A DNA stretch of 64,000 bases from CAMQRS01 sp964370065 (GCA_964370065.1 CAYJGK010000004.1:15323-79322); one strand, 5' to 3'; shown: positions 50,060-59,179, counted from the stretch's first letter. Program-made: numbers and translations. Notes: generated from the letters alone by a model not told the origin.

Positions 50060-50279
50060 TTGACAGTGAACCTCATCTAATCAATAGTTATCAACTTATT
50101 GCTCTGCCCTATGATGATGTAAAACTATCTCCCAATTACAATTAAATTAAAATAAAAATTCTCCTATCGTGCCGTTCGGCTACCACGAACGATAAAACCT
50201 ATTTTCTTCCTTCTATTCTCTAACTTTGATGTGCGATAGGATCCAATAAAAAAAGGACACCTCTAAGTGTCCTTTTTTT
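50060..50279 (+). ncRNA. Possible small structured RNA between riboswitch unit and alcohol dehydrogenase
   Basis: A -35 TTGACA (50060-50065) with a weak -10 near 50083, then about 185 nt ending in a strong terminator. TCCTATCG (50162-50169) can pair with CGATAGGA (50234-50241). TATCGT (50165-50170) can instead pair locally with ACGATA (50189-50194) around CGTTCG/CGAACG. No coding sequence is visible. The stretch 49809-50059 upstream shows only a direct repeat CATCACAATA (49986-49995, 50008-50017). Confidence 0.3.
50248..50279. terminator. Bidirectional terminator after alcohol dehydrogenase gene
   Basis: Stem GGACAC/GTGTCC (50255-50260, 50267-50272) flanked by seven A and seven T. Confidence 0.88.
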
Positions 50280-50283
50280 ACGT

Positions 50284-51462
50284 TTAGATAGCTGCTTTAA
50301 AGATTAAATACATATCTTCCTCTTGTAAACTTTTTGCACTACCAATACTACCATGTCCCGCTTCACTACATGATTTCGCCATATGACGTAGTTGTTCTTC
50401 ATTAACTTCAATATTCATTTGGCTCATTGAAGTTGGCATATCGATAGCACTAAAGAAAGCTTCTAAAGCCTCTATTCCTTGTAAGGCCATCTCTTCTTGA
50501 TTTTCTTGTTGCTCAACTTTCATTACTTTTGTTGCGAAAGAAACAAAAGGTGTTAAACAATCCTTGTAAACGTAACGAGCCCAGCTGCCCCAAAGTGCAG
50601 CAAGTCCAGCTCCATGTGCTACATCATATAACCCTCCTACTTCATGTTCTAACATATGCGTAGCAAAGTCATTGCGCGCGTTTCCGCATCCTGTTAAATC
50701 ATTATGTGATAAACTAGATGCCCACATAATTTCTGCTCTAGCTGCATAATTAGATGGATCTTTATATAAGATAAGCGAATTATCAATAACAGTACGCATT
50801 AGTGCTTCGGCAATACTACGCGTAATTTCCATTGTTTCACCTTGTACAAAATAACGTTCTAAGGTGTGCATTAGAATATCTACACATCCACAAGCCGTCT
50901 GATAATCCGGTAATGTCATAGTTAATTCTGGATTCATAATTGCAAATTTAGGGCGAATATTTTCATGCCCATAATCGCGTTTCAATCCTCCCTCATCTTT
51001 GGTTACCACACTTCCACTACTCATTTCACTTCCCGCGGCGGCAATTGTTAATACACTCGCAATTGGTAAAGCATCTGTTGCATGCGCTGTTTTCATAAAT
51101 AAATCCCACACATCACCATCTAGTACACTACCCCAAGCTATAGCTTTTGCTGAATCGATTACACTTCCACCACCAACAGCTAAAATGAAATCAACTTCTT
51201 CTTTTTTACACAATTCGATCCCCTCATAAACTAAGGAAAGCCTTGGGTTTGGTACAACTCCTCCTAAACTTACATACGTAATTCCTGCATCTTGTAACGA
51301 TTGCATAATACGATCTAATAAACCTGTTCGCTTTGCACTTTCACTCCCATAATGAATCAACACTTTTTTCGCTTGATATGATTTAATTAATTCTCCTGTT
51401 TGCTTTTCACTACCTTTTCCAAACACTACTTTAGTCGGTGCATAATAAGTAAAATTATTCAT
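50284..51462 (-). CDS. Iron-containing alcohol dehydrogenase
   Basis: NAD(P)H-dependent aldehyde/alcohol oxidoreductase of the iron-containing family, butanol-dehydrogenase/YugJ-like, 392 residues. GGGSVIDSAKAIAW near residue 97 binds the cofactor. Metal ligands lie in DILMHTLERY, HMLEHEVGG and YDVAHGAGLA. It overlaps the class II aldolase gene by eight bases and probably reduces the aldehyde that enzyme releases. The usual second role in fermentation is also possible. Confidence 0.92.
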   Translation of the reverse strand: MNNFTYYAPTKVVFGKGSEKQTGELIKSYQAKKVLIHYGSESAKRTGLLDRIMQSLQDAGITYVSLGGVVPNPRLSLVYEGIELCKKEEVDFILAVGGGSVIDSAKAIAWGSVLDGDVWDLFMKTAHATDALPIASVLTIAAAGSEMSSGSVVTKDEGGLKRDYGHENIRPKFAIMNPELTMTLPDYQTACGCVDILMHTLERYFVQGETMEITRSIAEALMRTVIDNSLILYKDPSNYAARAEIMWASSLSHNDLTGCGNARNDFATHMLEHEVGGLYDVAHGAGLAALWGSWARYVYKDCLTPFVSFATKVMKVEQQENQEEMALQGIEALEAFFSAIDMPTSMSQMNIEVNEEQLRHMAKSCSEAGHGSIGSAKSLQEEDMYLIFKAAI

Positions 51463-52132
51463 TTATTTCTCCTTGTAATTTAATTTCTTTTGGATATTCC
51501 CATCCTTGTATTTCTTCGATATTAAAATAATCTGGTTCCACTCCACGATTAATTTGCAGGGCATGATAATACATCTCAGCTAACTCCTCTGTATACGCCG
51601 CTTTTAAATACGCCTCGTATACATTTTGACTATCAAATGCAAATACACCATGTTTTTCCATCAAGAAACATTGCGCTTCTTGTGCTGCTTCCACAACTGT
51701 TTTAGCTAATTCAGCTGTACCAGGTGTCCCATATGGCGATACAGGCACTCTACCTTTCGATAACCCCATCGCAGCGACTTCAAATACGATAGCTGGCAAC
51801 GGCTTATTCACAATTGCAAACGATGTAGCATACATCGAGTGTGTATGTGCAATTCCTTTTGTTTCCGGTCGTGTGTCATAAATTTGAATATGCACTAATA
51901 CTTCGCTAGTTGGTTTCAAATTTGATTTATTTTCTATTACACATGCATCCATATTCATTACAATCATGTCTTCTGGTGTTAGACTTTCTCGATTGACCCC
52001 ACTTGGTGTCACTACAATTAGCCCGCTCTCTAAATCTCTTGCAGAGAAATTACCTGATTTATGTTTACATAATCCATCTCTTTGTGCTCTTTTCGCAATT
52101 TCGCATACTTCTTCCTTTAACTTTTCTAGCAT
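51455..52132 (-). CDS. Class II aldolase (L-fuculose-1-phosphate aldolase type)
   Basis: A 225-residue zinc aldolase of the class II aldolase/adducin family. Motifs are HKSGNFSARD, VTPSGVNRESL, KPTSEVLVHIQIY (catalytic Glu), the zinc pair GIAHTHSMYATSFA and a third His in EKHGVFAF. It would split a 1-phosphorylated ketose into dihydroxyacetone phosphate and an aldehyde. No kinase or isomerase for fucose or rhamnose is nearby. A pairing with an alcohol dehydrogenase also occurs in salvage of 5'-deoxyadenosine or methylthioadenosine products, an alternative to sugar use. AAGGAGG precedes the ATG. Confidence 0.88.
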   Translation of the reverse strand: MLEKLKEEVCEIAKRAQRDGLCKHKSGNFSARDLESGLIVVTPSGVNRESLTPEDMIVMNMDACVIENKSNLKPTSEVLVHIQIYDTRPETKGIAHTHSMYATSFAIVNKPLPAIVFEVAAMGLSKGRVPVSPYGTPGTAELAKTVVEAAQEAQCFLMEKHGVFAFDSQNVYEAYLKAAYTEELAEMYYHALQINRGVEPDYFNIEEIQGWEYPKEIKLQGEINE

Positions 52133-52151
52133 AGTACGCCTCCTTTATTTC

Positions 52152-52175
52152 ATTATACACTTGTAAGCGCTTAAT
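52152..52175 (-). promoter_or_regulatory. Promoter -10 and cre-like site of aldolase operon
   Basis: -10 TATAAT on the minus strand at 52152-52157. TGTAAGCGCTTAAT (52162-52175, plus strand) matches the cre consensus except for its last two bases and lies between -10 and -35, suggesting CcpA repression. The -35 is weak. Confidence 0.55.
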
Positions 52176-52183
52176 TGAAATAA

Positions 52184-52213
52184 GAAAAAAACAAGAACAT
52201 AAAGTTCTTGTTT
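52184..52213 (-). terminator. Terminator of tsaC-rpiB-glyA
   Basis: A 10-bp stem AAACAAGAAC/GTTCTTGTTT (52189-52198, 52204-52213) overlaps the glyA stop; TTTTTCTTA follows on the minus strand. Confidence 0.82.
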
Positions 52214-53438
52214 AACGATAAATAACTGGAAATTGTGAAGTAAGTGCATCTACTTCTTCTTTTACCTTTTCGATTTCATACAGATTTTCTGAATTAGATA
52301 AAACACGTACAATCCATTTCGCAATTTGCTTAAACTCTGTTTCCTTAAATCCTCTAGAAGTCATAGCTGCACTTCCTAATCGAATACCACTTGTTGTAAA
52401 TGGTTTTTCATCATCAAAAGGAATGGCATTCTTATTACAAGTAATATGTGCTGCATCTAAAATATGCTCTGCTTTTTTTCCTGTAATTTGGAATGATTGT
52501 TTCACATCTACCATCAATAAATGGTTTGTACTTCCATTCGCAATTAAGCGACACCCTTGTTCGATTAACTCATTTTGTAAAGCTTTCATATTTTTTAGCA
52601 CTTGTTTTTGATAAGTAACAAACGAAGGTTGCAACGCTTCATGAAAGCATACTGCTTTTGCTGCAATAATATGCATAAGCGGTCCTCCTTGCATACCAGG
52701 AAATACATTGCGATCAATATCTTTCGCAAATTTTTCTTTACATAAAATAATTCCCCCGCGAGGTCCTCGTAGTGTTTTATGTGTAGTCGATGTTACAAAG
52801 TCAGCATAAGGTACTGGATTTTGATGTAATCCTGCAGCAATTAATCCTGCAATATGTGCCATATCCACCATAAAATATGCACCAATTTCATCTGCTATTT
52901 CTCTAAATTTTTTAAAATCTATTTCTTTAGAATATGCACTTGCTCCAGCTACAATTAATTTCGGCTTTTCTTGTAAAGCAATTTTTCTGACTTCATCATA
53001 ATCGATTTCTTCTGTTTCGCGATCGACTCCATAAGAAATAAAATTATATAGCTTTCCAGAAAAATTTAGTGGATGCCCATGTGTTAAATGTCCACCTGCT
53101 GCTAAATCCATCCCTAATACTTTGTCATTGAAATCTAATACACTTAAATACACTCCCATATTGGCTTGTGAACCAGAATGTGGTTGCACATTAGCATGTT
53201 CACAGCCATATATTTCTTTTAATCTATCAATTGCAAGTTGTTCAACACTATCTACGTGCTCACATCCCCCATAATATCTTCTATTTGGATACCCTTCTGC
53301 ATACTTATTTGTTAAAATAGATCCTGCAGCTTCTAACACATCTTCAGATACATAGTTTTCTGAAGCGATTAATTCAATATTATATAATTGTCTTTTTGCT
53401 TCTTTTTCAATAGCTTGTTTAATTAGTGTGTCTTTCAT
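52212..53438 (-). CDS. glyA: Serine hydroxymethyltransferase
   Basis: PLP enzyme interconverting serine and glycine with tetrahydrofolate. 408 residues: NIELIASENYVS, NVQPHSGSQANMGVY, the PLP lysine in VTSTTHKTLRGPRGG near residue 226 and GIRLGSAAMTSRGF. It begins three bases before the rpiB stop region, in the order tsaC-rpiB-glyA seen in many Firmicutes. Confidence 0.97.
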   Translation of the reverse strand: MKDTLIKQAIEKEAKRQLYNIELIASENYVSEDVLEAAGSILTNKYAEGYPNRRYYGGCEHVDSVEQLAIDRLKEIYGCEHANVQPHSGSQANMGVYLSVLDFNDKVLGMDLAAGGHLTHGHPLNFSGKLYNFISYGVDRETEEIDYDEVRKIALQEKPKLIVAGASAYSKEIDFKKFREIADEIGAYFMVDMAHIAGLIAAGLHQNPVPYADFVTSTTHKTLRGPRGGIILCKEKFAKDIDRNVFPGMQGGPLMHIIAAKAVCFHEALQPSFVTYQKQVLKNMKALQNELIEQGCRLIANGSTNHLLMVDVKQSFQITGKKAEHILDAAHITCNKNAIPFDDEKPFTTSGIRLGSAAMTSRGFKETEFKQIAKWIVRVLSNSENLYEIEKVKEEVDALTSQFPVIYR

Positions 53439-53440
53439 AG

Positions 53441-53884
53441 TTATTGATCCTCAATTTTCATTACTTTATCAATTCTTCTAATATGTCTTTCATCATTTGA
53501 AAATGGTGTTTCTATCCAAATTTTAACGATTTCCTTAGCTAATTCAATTCCTAATACACGTTGTCCTAACGCTAATACATTGGAATCGTTATGATCTCTA
53601 GTCACTCTTGCACTAAAGCAATCAGATACTAATGCACAACGAATACCCTTTACTTTATTTGCACTAATGCTTACCCCAATACCCGTTCCACATAATACAA
53701 TGGCTCTCTCATTTTCTTGATTGGCAACACTTTTGACTGCTGGTAACACAACATCTGGATAGTCTACAGCACAGCCACCTTCACACCCAAAGTCTTGTAC
53801 TTCATGGCCTAAATCTGTTAATAGTTGTTTTATTTCCATTTTATATTCATATGCTCCATGATCACATGCAATTGCTATTTTCAT
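53441..53884 (-). CDS. rpiB: Ribose-5-phosphate isomerase B
   Basis: Isomerises ribose-5-phosphate and ribulose-5-phosphate (RpiB/LacAB family), 147 residues: MKIAIACDHGAYEYK, DFGCEGGCAVDYPD, and LCGTGIGVSISANKVKGIRCAL with the catalytic Cys. A longer frame to 53908 exists, but GGGAG precedes the ATG at 53884. Next to glyA and tsaC, as is frequent in Firmicutes. Confidence 0.95.
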   Translation of the reverse strand: MKIAIACDHGAYEYKMEIKQLLTDLGHEVQDFGCEGGCAVDYPDVVLPAVKSVANQENERAIVLCGTGIGVSISANKVKGIRCALVSDCFSARVTRDHNDSNVLALGQRVLGIELAKEIVKIWIETPFSNDERHIRRIDKVMKIEDQ

Positions 53885-53939
53885 AATTTTTCTCCCTCTT
53901 TTATACACTTTTTATTTTACCATAGTAATTAGAAAAAGA

Positions 53940-54557
53940 TTACTGTATCTTATCATAAATATACATTATTTCTTCTTTACTAATCATTCCTTCACGCAAG
54001 ATTCTAATTGTATCCTTAGTTAAGTCCACAATAGTGGATGGTGTATCACTTTTGCTATATCCCGCTACAATACCATCCATTCTTCCATCTAGTTGTTTCA
54101 ACACATCATCGCTATTGCTACAAGATGTTTGAGCACTTATATTTGCACTACTTACTAATAATGGTTTTTCTAATGCATCCATAATGGCGCAAACAAAAGC
54201 ATCATCTGGCATTCGAATGGCAATCGTATCTAACCCATTACTCACATAGGCAGGCACACTTTCTTTTCTTTTGACTACAATAGTAAACGCTCCTGGCATA
54301 AATGTTTCCAATAATTCTTTATGTGATGAATCTATCTCTGCTACTTCATCTATTTGTGCAAGTGAGGAAACCATCATGGGAATTGGCTTTTCATCTGGTC
54401 TTTTTTTGGCTTGTTTTAGTTTATGTAAAGCATCTTCTTGATCATATACAACGCCTATTCCATAAACGGTATCAGTAGGAAAAGCAATCACTTTCCCCTT
54501 CTTTAACGCTTGTACAACTTCTTCTAATTGATCACATGTATATTGTTTAGTTTTCAT
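53940..54557 (-). CDS. tsaC: L-threonylcarbamoyladenylate synthase
   Basis: YrdC/Sua5-family enzyme making the precursor of the tRNA modification t6A. 205 residues with KGKVIAFPTDTVYGIG near residue 20, KKRPDEKPIPMMV and LVSSANISAQ. It lacks the extra Sua5 C-terminal domain. The start overlaps the end of a small upstream ORF by 11 bases, indicating translational coupling. Confidence 0.95.
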   Translation of the reverse strand: MKTKQYTCDQLEEVVQALKKGKVIAFPTDTVYGIGVVYDQEDALHKLKQAKKRPDEKPIPMMVSSLAQIDEVAEIDSSHKELLETFMPGAFTIVVKRKESVPAYVSNGLDTIAIRMPDDAFVCAIMDALEKPLLVSSANISAQTSCSNSDDVLKQLDGRMDGIVAGYSKSDTPSTIVDLTKDTIRILREGMISKEEIMYIYDKIQ

Positions 54558-54729
54558 CTTTTAATTCTCCTACTGCTTTATATAAGGTTTGTTTGATTTT
54601 ATTATATTCCGTTAATGGCATCATGATTATCATTTCTTTTTCATGCCTTTTTACTAATGTAACTTCTTTAACCACATCTAGAGTCGATGCTAAGTCATTG
54701 CATAATAAACTTTCTTTTAAAATTTTCAT
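54547..54729 (-). CDS. Orphan Phd/YefM antitoxin-like small protein
   Basis: A 60-residue protein with GAGGTG before its ATG, overlapping tsaC. The pattern LASTLDVVKEVTLVKRHEKEMIIMMPLTEYNKIKQTL resembles the N-terminal DNA-binding fold of Phd/YefM antitoxins (short strand, helix, strand, LxEYxxIKxTL). The C-terminal toxin-binding tail is very short and no RelE- or Doc-like toxin gene is adjacent. It may be a transcription regulator of tsaC-rpiB-glyA or a relic. Similarity is judged by eye. Confidence 0.6.
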   Translation of the reverse strand: MKILKESLLCNDLASTLDVVKEVTLVKRHEKEMIIMMPLTEYNKIKQTLYKAVGELKDEN

Positions 54730-54822
54730 ACTTTCACCTCTTCTTTATTATACAATATTTACGGGTTTTATTTCGCCCTTTTTTATTGTATAATAATTGC
54801 AATACTCAAGGGGGAGACAAAT

Positions 54823-55311
54823 ATGAACAGAAGTATTAATCGTATTGTATGGACTGGATTAGGTATTGCTCTTACATTCTTATTTACTACCTTTATCGCC
54901 ATCCCGATTGGGCAATTTGGATATGTAAATTTAGGTGATAGTGCCATCTTGTTATTTGCTACATTCTTGCGTCCTTTAGAAGCCTTTATTGTCGGTGGAA
55001 TAGCAAGTGCGCTAGCAGATTTATATTTAGGTTATTCTCATTACGCCCTATTCACATTAGTCATAAAAGGGTTAGAAGGGCTTTGTGTTGCCTACTTATT
55101 CGCAAAGCTACCTCACAAAATGAAATTAGCATCGTATTTATTAGGGTGTTTCATTTTAGTAGCAGGTTACTATTTTGCTGATGCCTTATTATACAACAGC
55201 TTTGTCGTTGCTATTGCAGGAGTCGGATTTAACTTCACACAAGGAGTCACAAGTGTGATTGTCGCTACTACCGTTTACACTTTATTAAAAAATCATTTGC
55301 CTAAAAAATAA
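54823..55311 (+). CDS. ECF transporter S component, substrate unknown
   Basis: A 162-residue integral membrane protein with about five to six helices. YVNLGDSAILLFATFLRPLEAFIVGGIASALADLYLGY near residues 32-70 is the typical S-component region of vitamin-type ECF importers. The ECF ATPases and T component are not in the window, so it would share a common energising module. Substrate cannot be assigned. AAGGGGGAG precedes the ATG; TATAAT lies about 30 bp upstream. Confidence 0.85.
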   Translation: MNRSINRIVWTGLGIALTFLFTTFIAIPIGQFGYVNLGDSAILLFATFLRPLEAFIVGGIASALADLYLGYSHYALFTLVIKGLEGLCVAYLFAKLPHKMKLASYLLGCFILVAGYYFADALLYNSFVVAIAGVGFNFTQGVTSVIVATTVYTLLKNHLPKK

Positions 55312-55316
55312 AAGAA

Positions 55317-55343
55317 AGCCAATCTTACGATTGGCTCTTTTTT
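55317..55343. terminator. Bidirectional terminator between ECF S gene and pepF
   Basis: An 8-bp stem AGCCAATC/GATTGGCT with a four-base loop and T-rich tails on both sides. Confidence 0.88.
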
Positions 55344-57133
55344 TATCCTAATAATTCATCTAATTCATCAATCAATGAATCAAATAATTGCAGTGCATCT
55401 TCAATCGGTTTAGGAGAACTCATATCCACTCCTGCACCTTTTAATAAATCAATTGGTGATTGACTACATCCACCTTTTAAGAAAGTTAAGTAATCTTCAA
55501 CTGCATTTTCTTCTTGATTTAAAATGCGTTTCGATAATGTCATCGCTGCACTAAATCCTGTTGCGTATTGGAACACATAGAAATTCATGTAGAAATGAGG
55601 GATTCTTGACCATTCTAATGCAATTTCATCGTCTACTACTACATCTTTACCATAGTAGAATTCATTTAATTGCTTATATAATGCATTTAATGATTGTGCT
55701 GTTAAAGCCTCATTATTCATCGTCATTTCACTAATTTTTAATTCAAATTCAGCAAACATTGTTTGTCTATATACCGTATTTCTAAACTGCTCTAACACAT
55801 AGTTAATTAAGTATGCTTTCATTTTTGAATCATCACTTTGTTTTCTTAAGTAATCCATTAATAGCGCTTCATTACACGTAGAAGCCACTTCCGCTACAAA
55901 AATAACATAATTACGATCAACACTATTTTGTGTTTTGGTAGAATAGTACGAATGCATTGCGTGTCCCATTTCATGTGCTAAGGTAAATTCAGTACTTAAT
56001 GATTCATTGTAATTCATTAATACAAATGGATGAATATTCATCCCTGCAGAATATGCACCTGAACGCTTCCCTTTATTTTCAAATTTATCTACCCAACGGT
56101 TTTCAAACCCATGTTTTAATGCTTCATAGTAATCTTTCCCTAATATTTTTACTGAGTTTAATACTTCTTGCTGTGCCACATCATAAGGAATATTCACGTT
56201 TAATTCATCCACTAATGGAACGTGTAAATCATACATGTGCAATGACTCCACACCCATGATTTTTTTTCTTAAATTCATGTATTTGTGTAAGATTCCAATA
56301 TTTTTGTGAACTGTTTCAATTAAATTTTGGTATACACTAACCGGTACATTGGTTCCGTGTAGCGCAGCTTCAATTGGCGTATTAAAGTTTTTCGCATTCG
56401 CAAAAAACTTTAATTGCTTATTTTGTGCAGCTAGTAAGCTAGCCGTTGTATTTTTTACTTTATCGTATTCTCCATAGTATTGCTTAAATGCGGATTCTCT
56501 TAATGCACGATCACTTGATTGTAGTAATTTAATGAAATTACCTGTCGTAATTGCATGTTTTTTTCCTTGCTCATCTTGGGCATCAGGATAAGTCATATCG
56601 GCATTCATTAACATCATATACGTAGTCGTTGGTGCACTACCCATCTCTTTAGCGGCTGCCAAAATTGCCTCTTCTTGTTCACTTAATACATGATCCATAC
56701 TTCTTCTAGCATCACTAATCATTCTTTTATAACGAAGTAACCCTGAATCATTTTGGTATGCTTCTTGTAATTTTTCTTCTTCAATCGCCATTACTTCTAC
56801 ATTCACAAATGATAATAATTTACCGACTTCCACAATGATTCCTCTAGCTTGTTCCATCATCACTTGATAATGTGAGTTAGAAGTATCTACATCACTACAA
56901 CGACTGGCATAACCATGAACATCGCTTGCAATAATCATCATGGTTTCTTGTTTGGTTAGAAAGTCTACTAGTACAACAATATCATTTAATTTTCCCTTAT
57001 ATGTTGCTAACAATTTCGCCTCTTCTAATAGTTTTTCATATGCTTTTTGCCAAGCCATATCATTTTCATACATATCTTCTACTGCCCAAGTATCTTGTTT
57101 GGCAACATCTTTTCTATCTTTTAATTGGCTCAT
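55343..57133 (-). CDS. pepF: Oligoendopeptidase F
   Basis: Zinc metallopeptidase of family M3 that cuts short peptides in the cytoplasm. 596 residues; the HExxH zinc motif is FTLAHEMGHAMHSYYS near residue 383, followed by the third ligand Glu in FVAEVASTCNEALL. N-terminal PepF domain DRKDVAKQDTWAVEDMYEND. AAGGAGGG precedes the ATG. Single-gene unit. Confidence 0.96.
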   Translation of the reverse strand: MSQLKDRKDVAKQDTWAVEDMYENDMAWQKAYEKLLEEAKLLATYKGKLNDIVVLVDFLTKQETMMIIASDVHGYASRCSDVDTSNSHYQVMMEQARGIIVEVGKLLSFVNVEVMAIEEEKLQEAYQNDSGLLRYKRMISDARRSMDHVLSEQEEAILAAAKEMGSAPTTTYMMLMNADMTYPDAQDEQGKKHAITTGNFIKLLQSSDRALRESAFKQYYGEYDKVKNTTASLLAAQNKQLKFFANAKNFNTPIEAALHGTNVPVSVYQNLIETVHKNIGILHKYMNLRKKIMGVESLHMYDLHVPLVDELNVNIPYDVAQQEVLNSVKILGKDYYEALKHGFENRWVDKFENKGKRSGAYSAGMNIHPFVLMNYNESLSTEFTLAHEMGHAMHSYYSTKTQNSVDRNYVIFVAEVASTCNEALLMDYLRKQSDDSKMKAYLINYVLEQFRNTVYRQTMFAEFELKISEMTMNNEALTAQSLNALYKQLNEFYYGKDVVVDDEIALEWSRIPHFYMNFYVFQYATGFSAAMTLSKRILNQEENAVEDYLTFLKGGCSQSPIDLLKGAGVDMSSPKPIEDALQLFDSLIDELDELLG

Positions 57134-57175
57134 AAAGCCCTCCTTTTACTATATTTTAGTATATCCATAATTTTT

Positions 57176-57209
57176 AAAAATACCCTTAATCTAACTTAAG
57201 GGTATTTTT
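57176..57209 (-). terminator. Terminator of gltX
   Basis: Stem AAAAATACCCTTAA/TTAAGGGTATTTTT with a six-base loop immediately after gltX. Confidence 0.88.
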
Positions 57210-58640
57210 TTATAAACGTTTTAATACAACTTCTTTTCCTAACACTTCAATTGTACTCATTAAATCTGGTCCATGCACTTGCGCACTAATAGCAACACGC
57301 AGTCCCATAAATAAAGGCTTACCTTTAATTCCAGTTTCTTTTTGTGTCTCCTTAAATGCTCTTTTTATACTTTCAACATTCCATTCTTCTAGATTACTTA
57401 ATTTTTGTTTGAACGCACTTGCTACCACAGGCGTTGTTTCCCACTCCATTACCTCTTTTGCTGCTTCATCTAATATGAAATCTTCTTTAAAAAACAGGGA
57501 AGATAACTCTACAATTTCTTTACCATAAGACATTTGATCATGATATAAAGCGATTACTTTTTCCATCCATGCATCTCTTTTTTCACTACAGTCATATGCT
57601 TCTAGTAAAAATGGTTTCGCTAATTGTACAACTTTATCTAAAGGAGTTGCTTTAATGTATGTATTATTTACCCAAATTAATTTATTTTTATCAAACATAC
57701 TCGGTGATTTTGATAAACGATTTTCATCAAATATTTTAACTAGTTCATCATGAGAGAAAATTTCTTCTTCTCCTTCTGGTGACCATCCTAATAATGATAA
57801 GAAGTTAAACATCGCTTCAGGTAAATACCCTTCTTCTTTATATTGTGAGACGAATTGCATAATACTTTCATCACGTTTGCTTAATTTTTTACGTGCTTCA
57901 TTAACGATTAATGTCATATGTCCATAAGTTGGCTTTTCCCATCCCATCATTTCAAAAATCATTAGTTGTTTGGGTGTATTGGATAAATGTTCTTCTCCTC
58001 TAAACACATGAGAAATCTTCATTCGATAATCATCCACTACTACTGCAAAGTTATATGTAGGAATTTTGTTACTTTTCACAATTACCCAATCCCCGATATC
58101 TTTTGACTCAAAACTTACTTTTCCACGAATCATATCATTGAATTCATATACTACATTTTCTGGTACTTTTACACGAATAACATAAGGCTCATTCGCTGCC
58201 TCTTTAGCGGCTATTTCCTCTGCACTCAAATGTGTACACTTACGGTTATATTTAGGTGCAAAACCGAGTGCTTCTTGTCTCTCTTTTTCTGTTGCCAACT
58301 CTTCTGCTGTACAGAAACATTTATATGCATGTCCATTGACTAATAAGGTCTCAATTACTTCATTATAAATATCAAGTGCTTCCATTTGTCGGTATGGTCC
58401 ACACACCGGATTTGGGTTAGTTGGTGATTCATCAGGAATCATCTGTAGCCAAGCTAATCCTTCTAATTGTTCTTGCTCTCCACCCGCAATATTGCGATCA
58501 ATGTCCGTATCTTCAATACGAACAATAAAGTCACCATTATGGTGTTTGGCAAATAAATAATTAAACAATGCTGTTCTTGCTCCTCCAATATGTAAATGTC
58601 CTGTTGGACTAGGCGCATATCTTACTCTTACTTTGTTCAT
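57210..58640 (-). CDS. gltX: Glutamyl-tRNA synthetase
   Basis: Class I aminoacyl-tRNA synthetase, 476 residues. The HIGH motif appears as PSPTGHLHIGGARTALFNYL (residues 9-28) and KMSKS as KLSKRDESIMQF near residue 245. The C-terminal anticodon-binding domain is complete. Whether it also charges tRNA-Gln cannot be read. A -10 TATAAT and a 12-bp palindrome ACAGTATACTGT lie upstream on the minus strand (58660-58700). Confidence 0.97.
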   Translation of the reverse strand: MNKVRVRYAPSPTGHLHIGGARTALFNYLFAKHHNGDFIVRIEDTDIDRNIAGGEQEQLEGLAWLQMIPDESPTNPNPVCGPYRQMEALDIYNEVIETLLVNGHAYKCFCTAEELATEKERQEALGFAPKYNRKCTHLSAEEIAAKEAANEPYVIRVKVPENVVYEFNDMIRGKVSFESKDIGDWVIVKSNKIPTYNFAVVVDDYRMKISHVFRGEEHLSNTPKQLMIFEMMGWEKPTYGHMTLIVNEARKKLSKRDESIMQFVSQYKEEGYLPEAMFNFLSLLGWSPEGEEEIFSHDELVKIFDENRLSKSPSMFDKNKLIWVNNTYIKATPLDKVVQLAKPFLLEAYDCSEKRDAWMEKVIALYHDQMSYGKEIVELSSLFFKEDFILDEAAKEVMEWETTPVVASAFKQKLSNLEEWNVESIKRAFKETQKETGIKGKPLFMGLRVAISAQVHGPDLMSTIEVLGKEVVLKRL

Positions 58641-58702
58641 TTTGTACTCTCCATTCTTGCTTATTTATTATATCACTTTACACAGTATACTGTACTTTTT
58701 TT

Positions 58703-59179
58703 TTATTTTTTATACAGCAAAACAACACATTGTGCTACAACTCCCTCTTCTCTTCCAACAAAGCCAATTTTCTCTCCACGTGTCGCTTTAACGCTAATTT
58801 GATTTTTATCACAATTTAGTGTTAATGCAACATTTTCGATAATCGTATCGATATAAGGTGCCAACTTTGGCTTTTCAATTAAAACTAAACTATCCAAATT
58901 ACCTAGGGTATATCCCTTTTGTTTAATCTTCTCATATACTTCTTTTAGGATACATAGACTAGACATTCCTATATATTTTGGGTCTGTATCAGGGAAGTGA
59001 TACCCTAAATCTTTTAAAGCTAATGCCCCTAACATAGCTTCAGCAATGGCATGGCATAAAACATCCCCATCGCTATGCGCTAAAATCCCTCTAGTATGAT
59101 TCAATTTCACTCCACCAATTGTAATATAGTCCCCTTCACAAAAGGCATGTATATCCGTTGATTGTCCAATTCTAAACAT
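58703..59179 (-). CDS. ispF: 2-C-methyl-D-erythritol 2,4-cyclodiphosphate synthase
   Basis: Enzyme of the non-mevalonate isoprenoid pathway. 158 residues: MFRIGQSTDIHAF with zinc ligands Asp9 and His11, LAHSDGDVLCHAIAEAMLGAL, YHFPDTDPKYIG and the C-terminal KATRGEKIGFVGREEG. Of two candidate ATGs, 59179 lies seven bases from AGGAGG while 59185 is too close, so the former is chosen. Downstream of a TPR-like gene and upstream of gltX. Confidence 0.95.
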   Translation of the reverse strand: MFRIGQSTDIHAFCEGDYITIGGVKLNHTRGILAHSDGDVLCHAIAEAMLGALALKDLGYHFPDTDPKYIGMSSLCILKEVYEKIKQKGYTLGNLDSLVLIEKPKLAPYIDTIIENVALTLNCDKNQISVKATRGEKIGFVGREEGVVAQCVVLLYKK

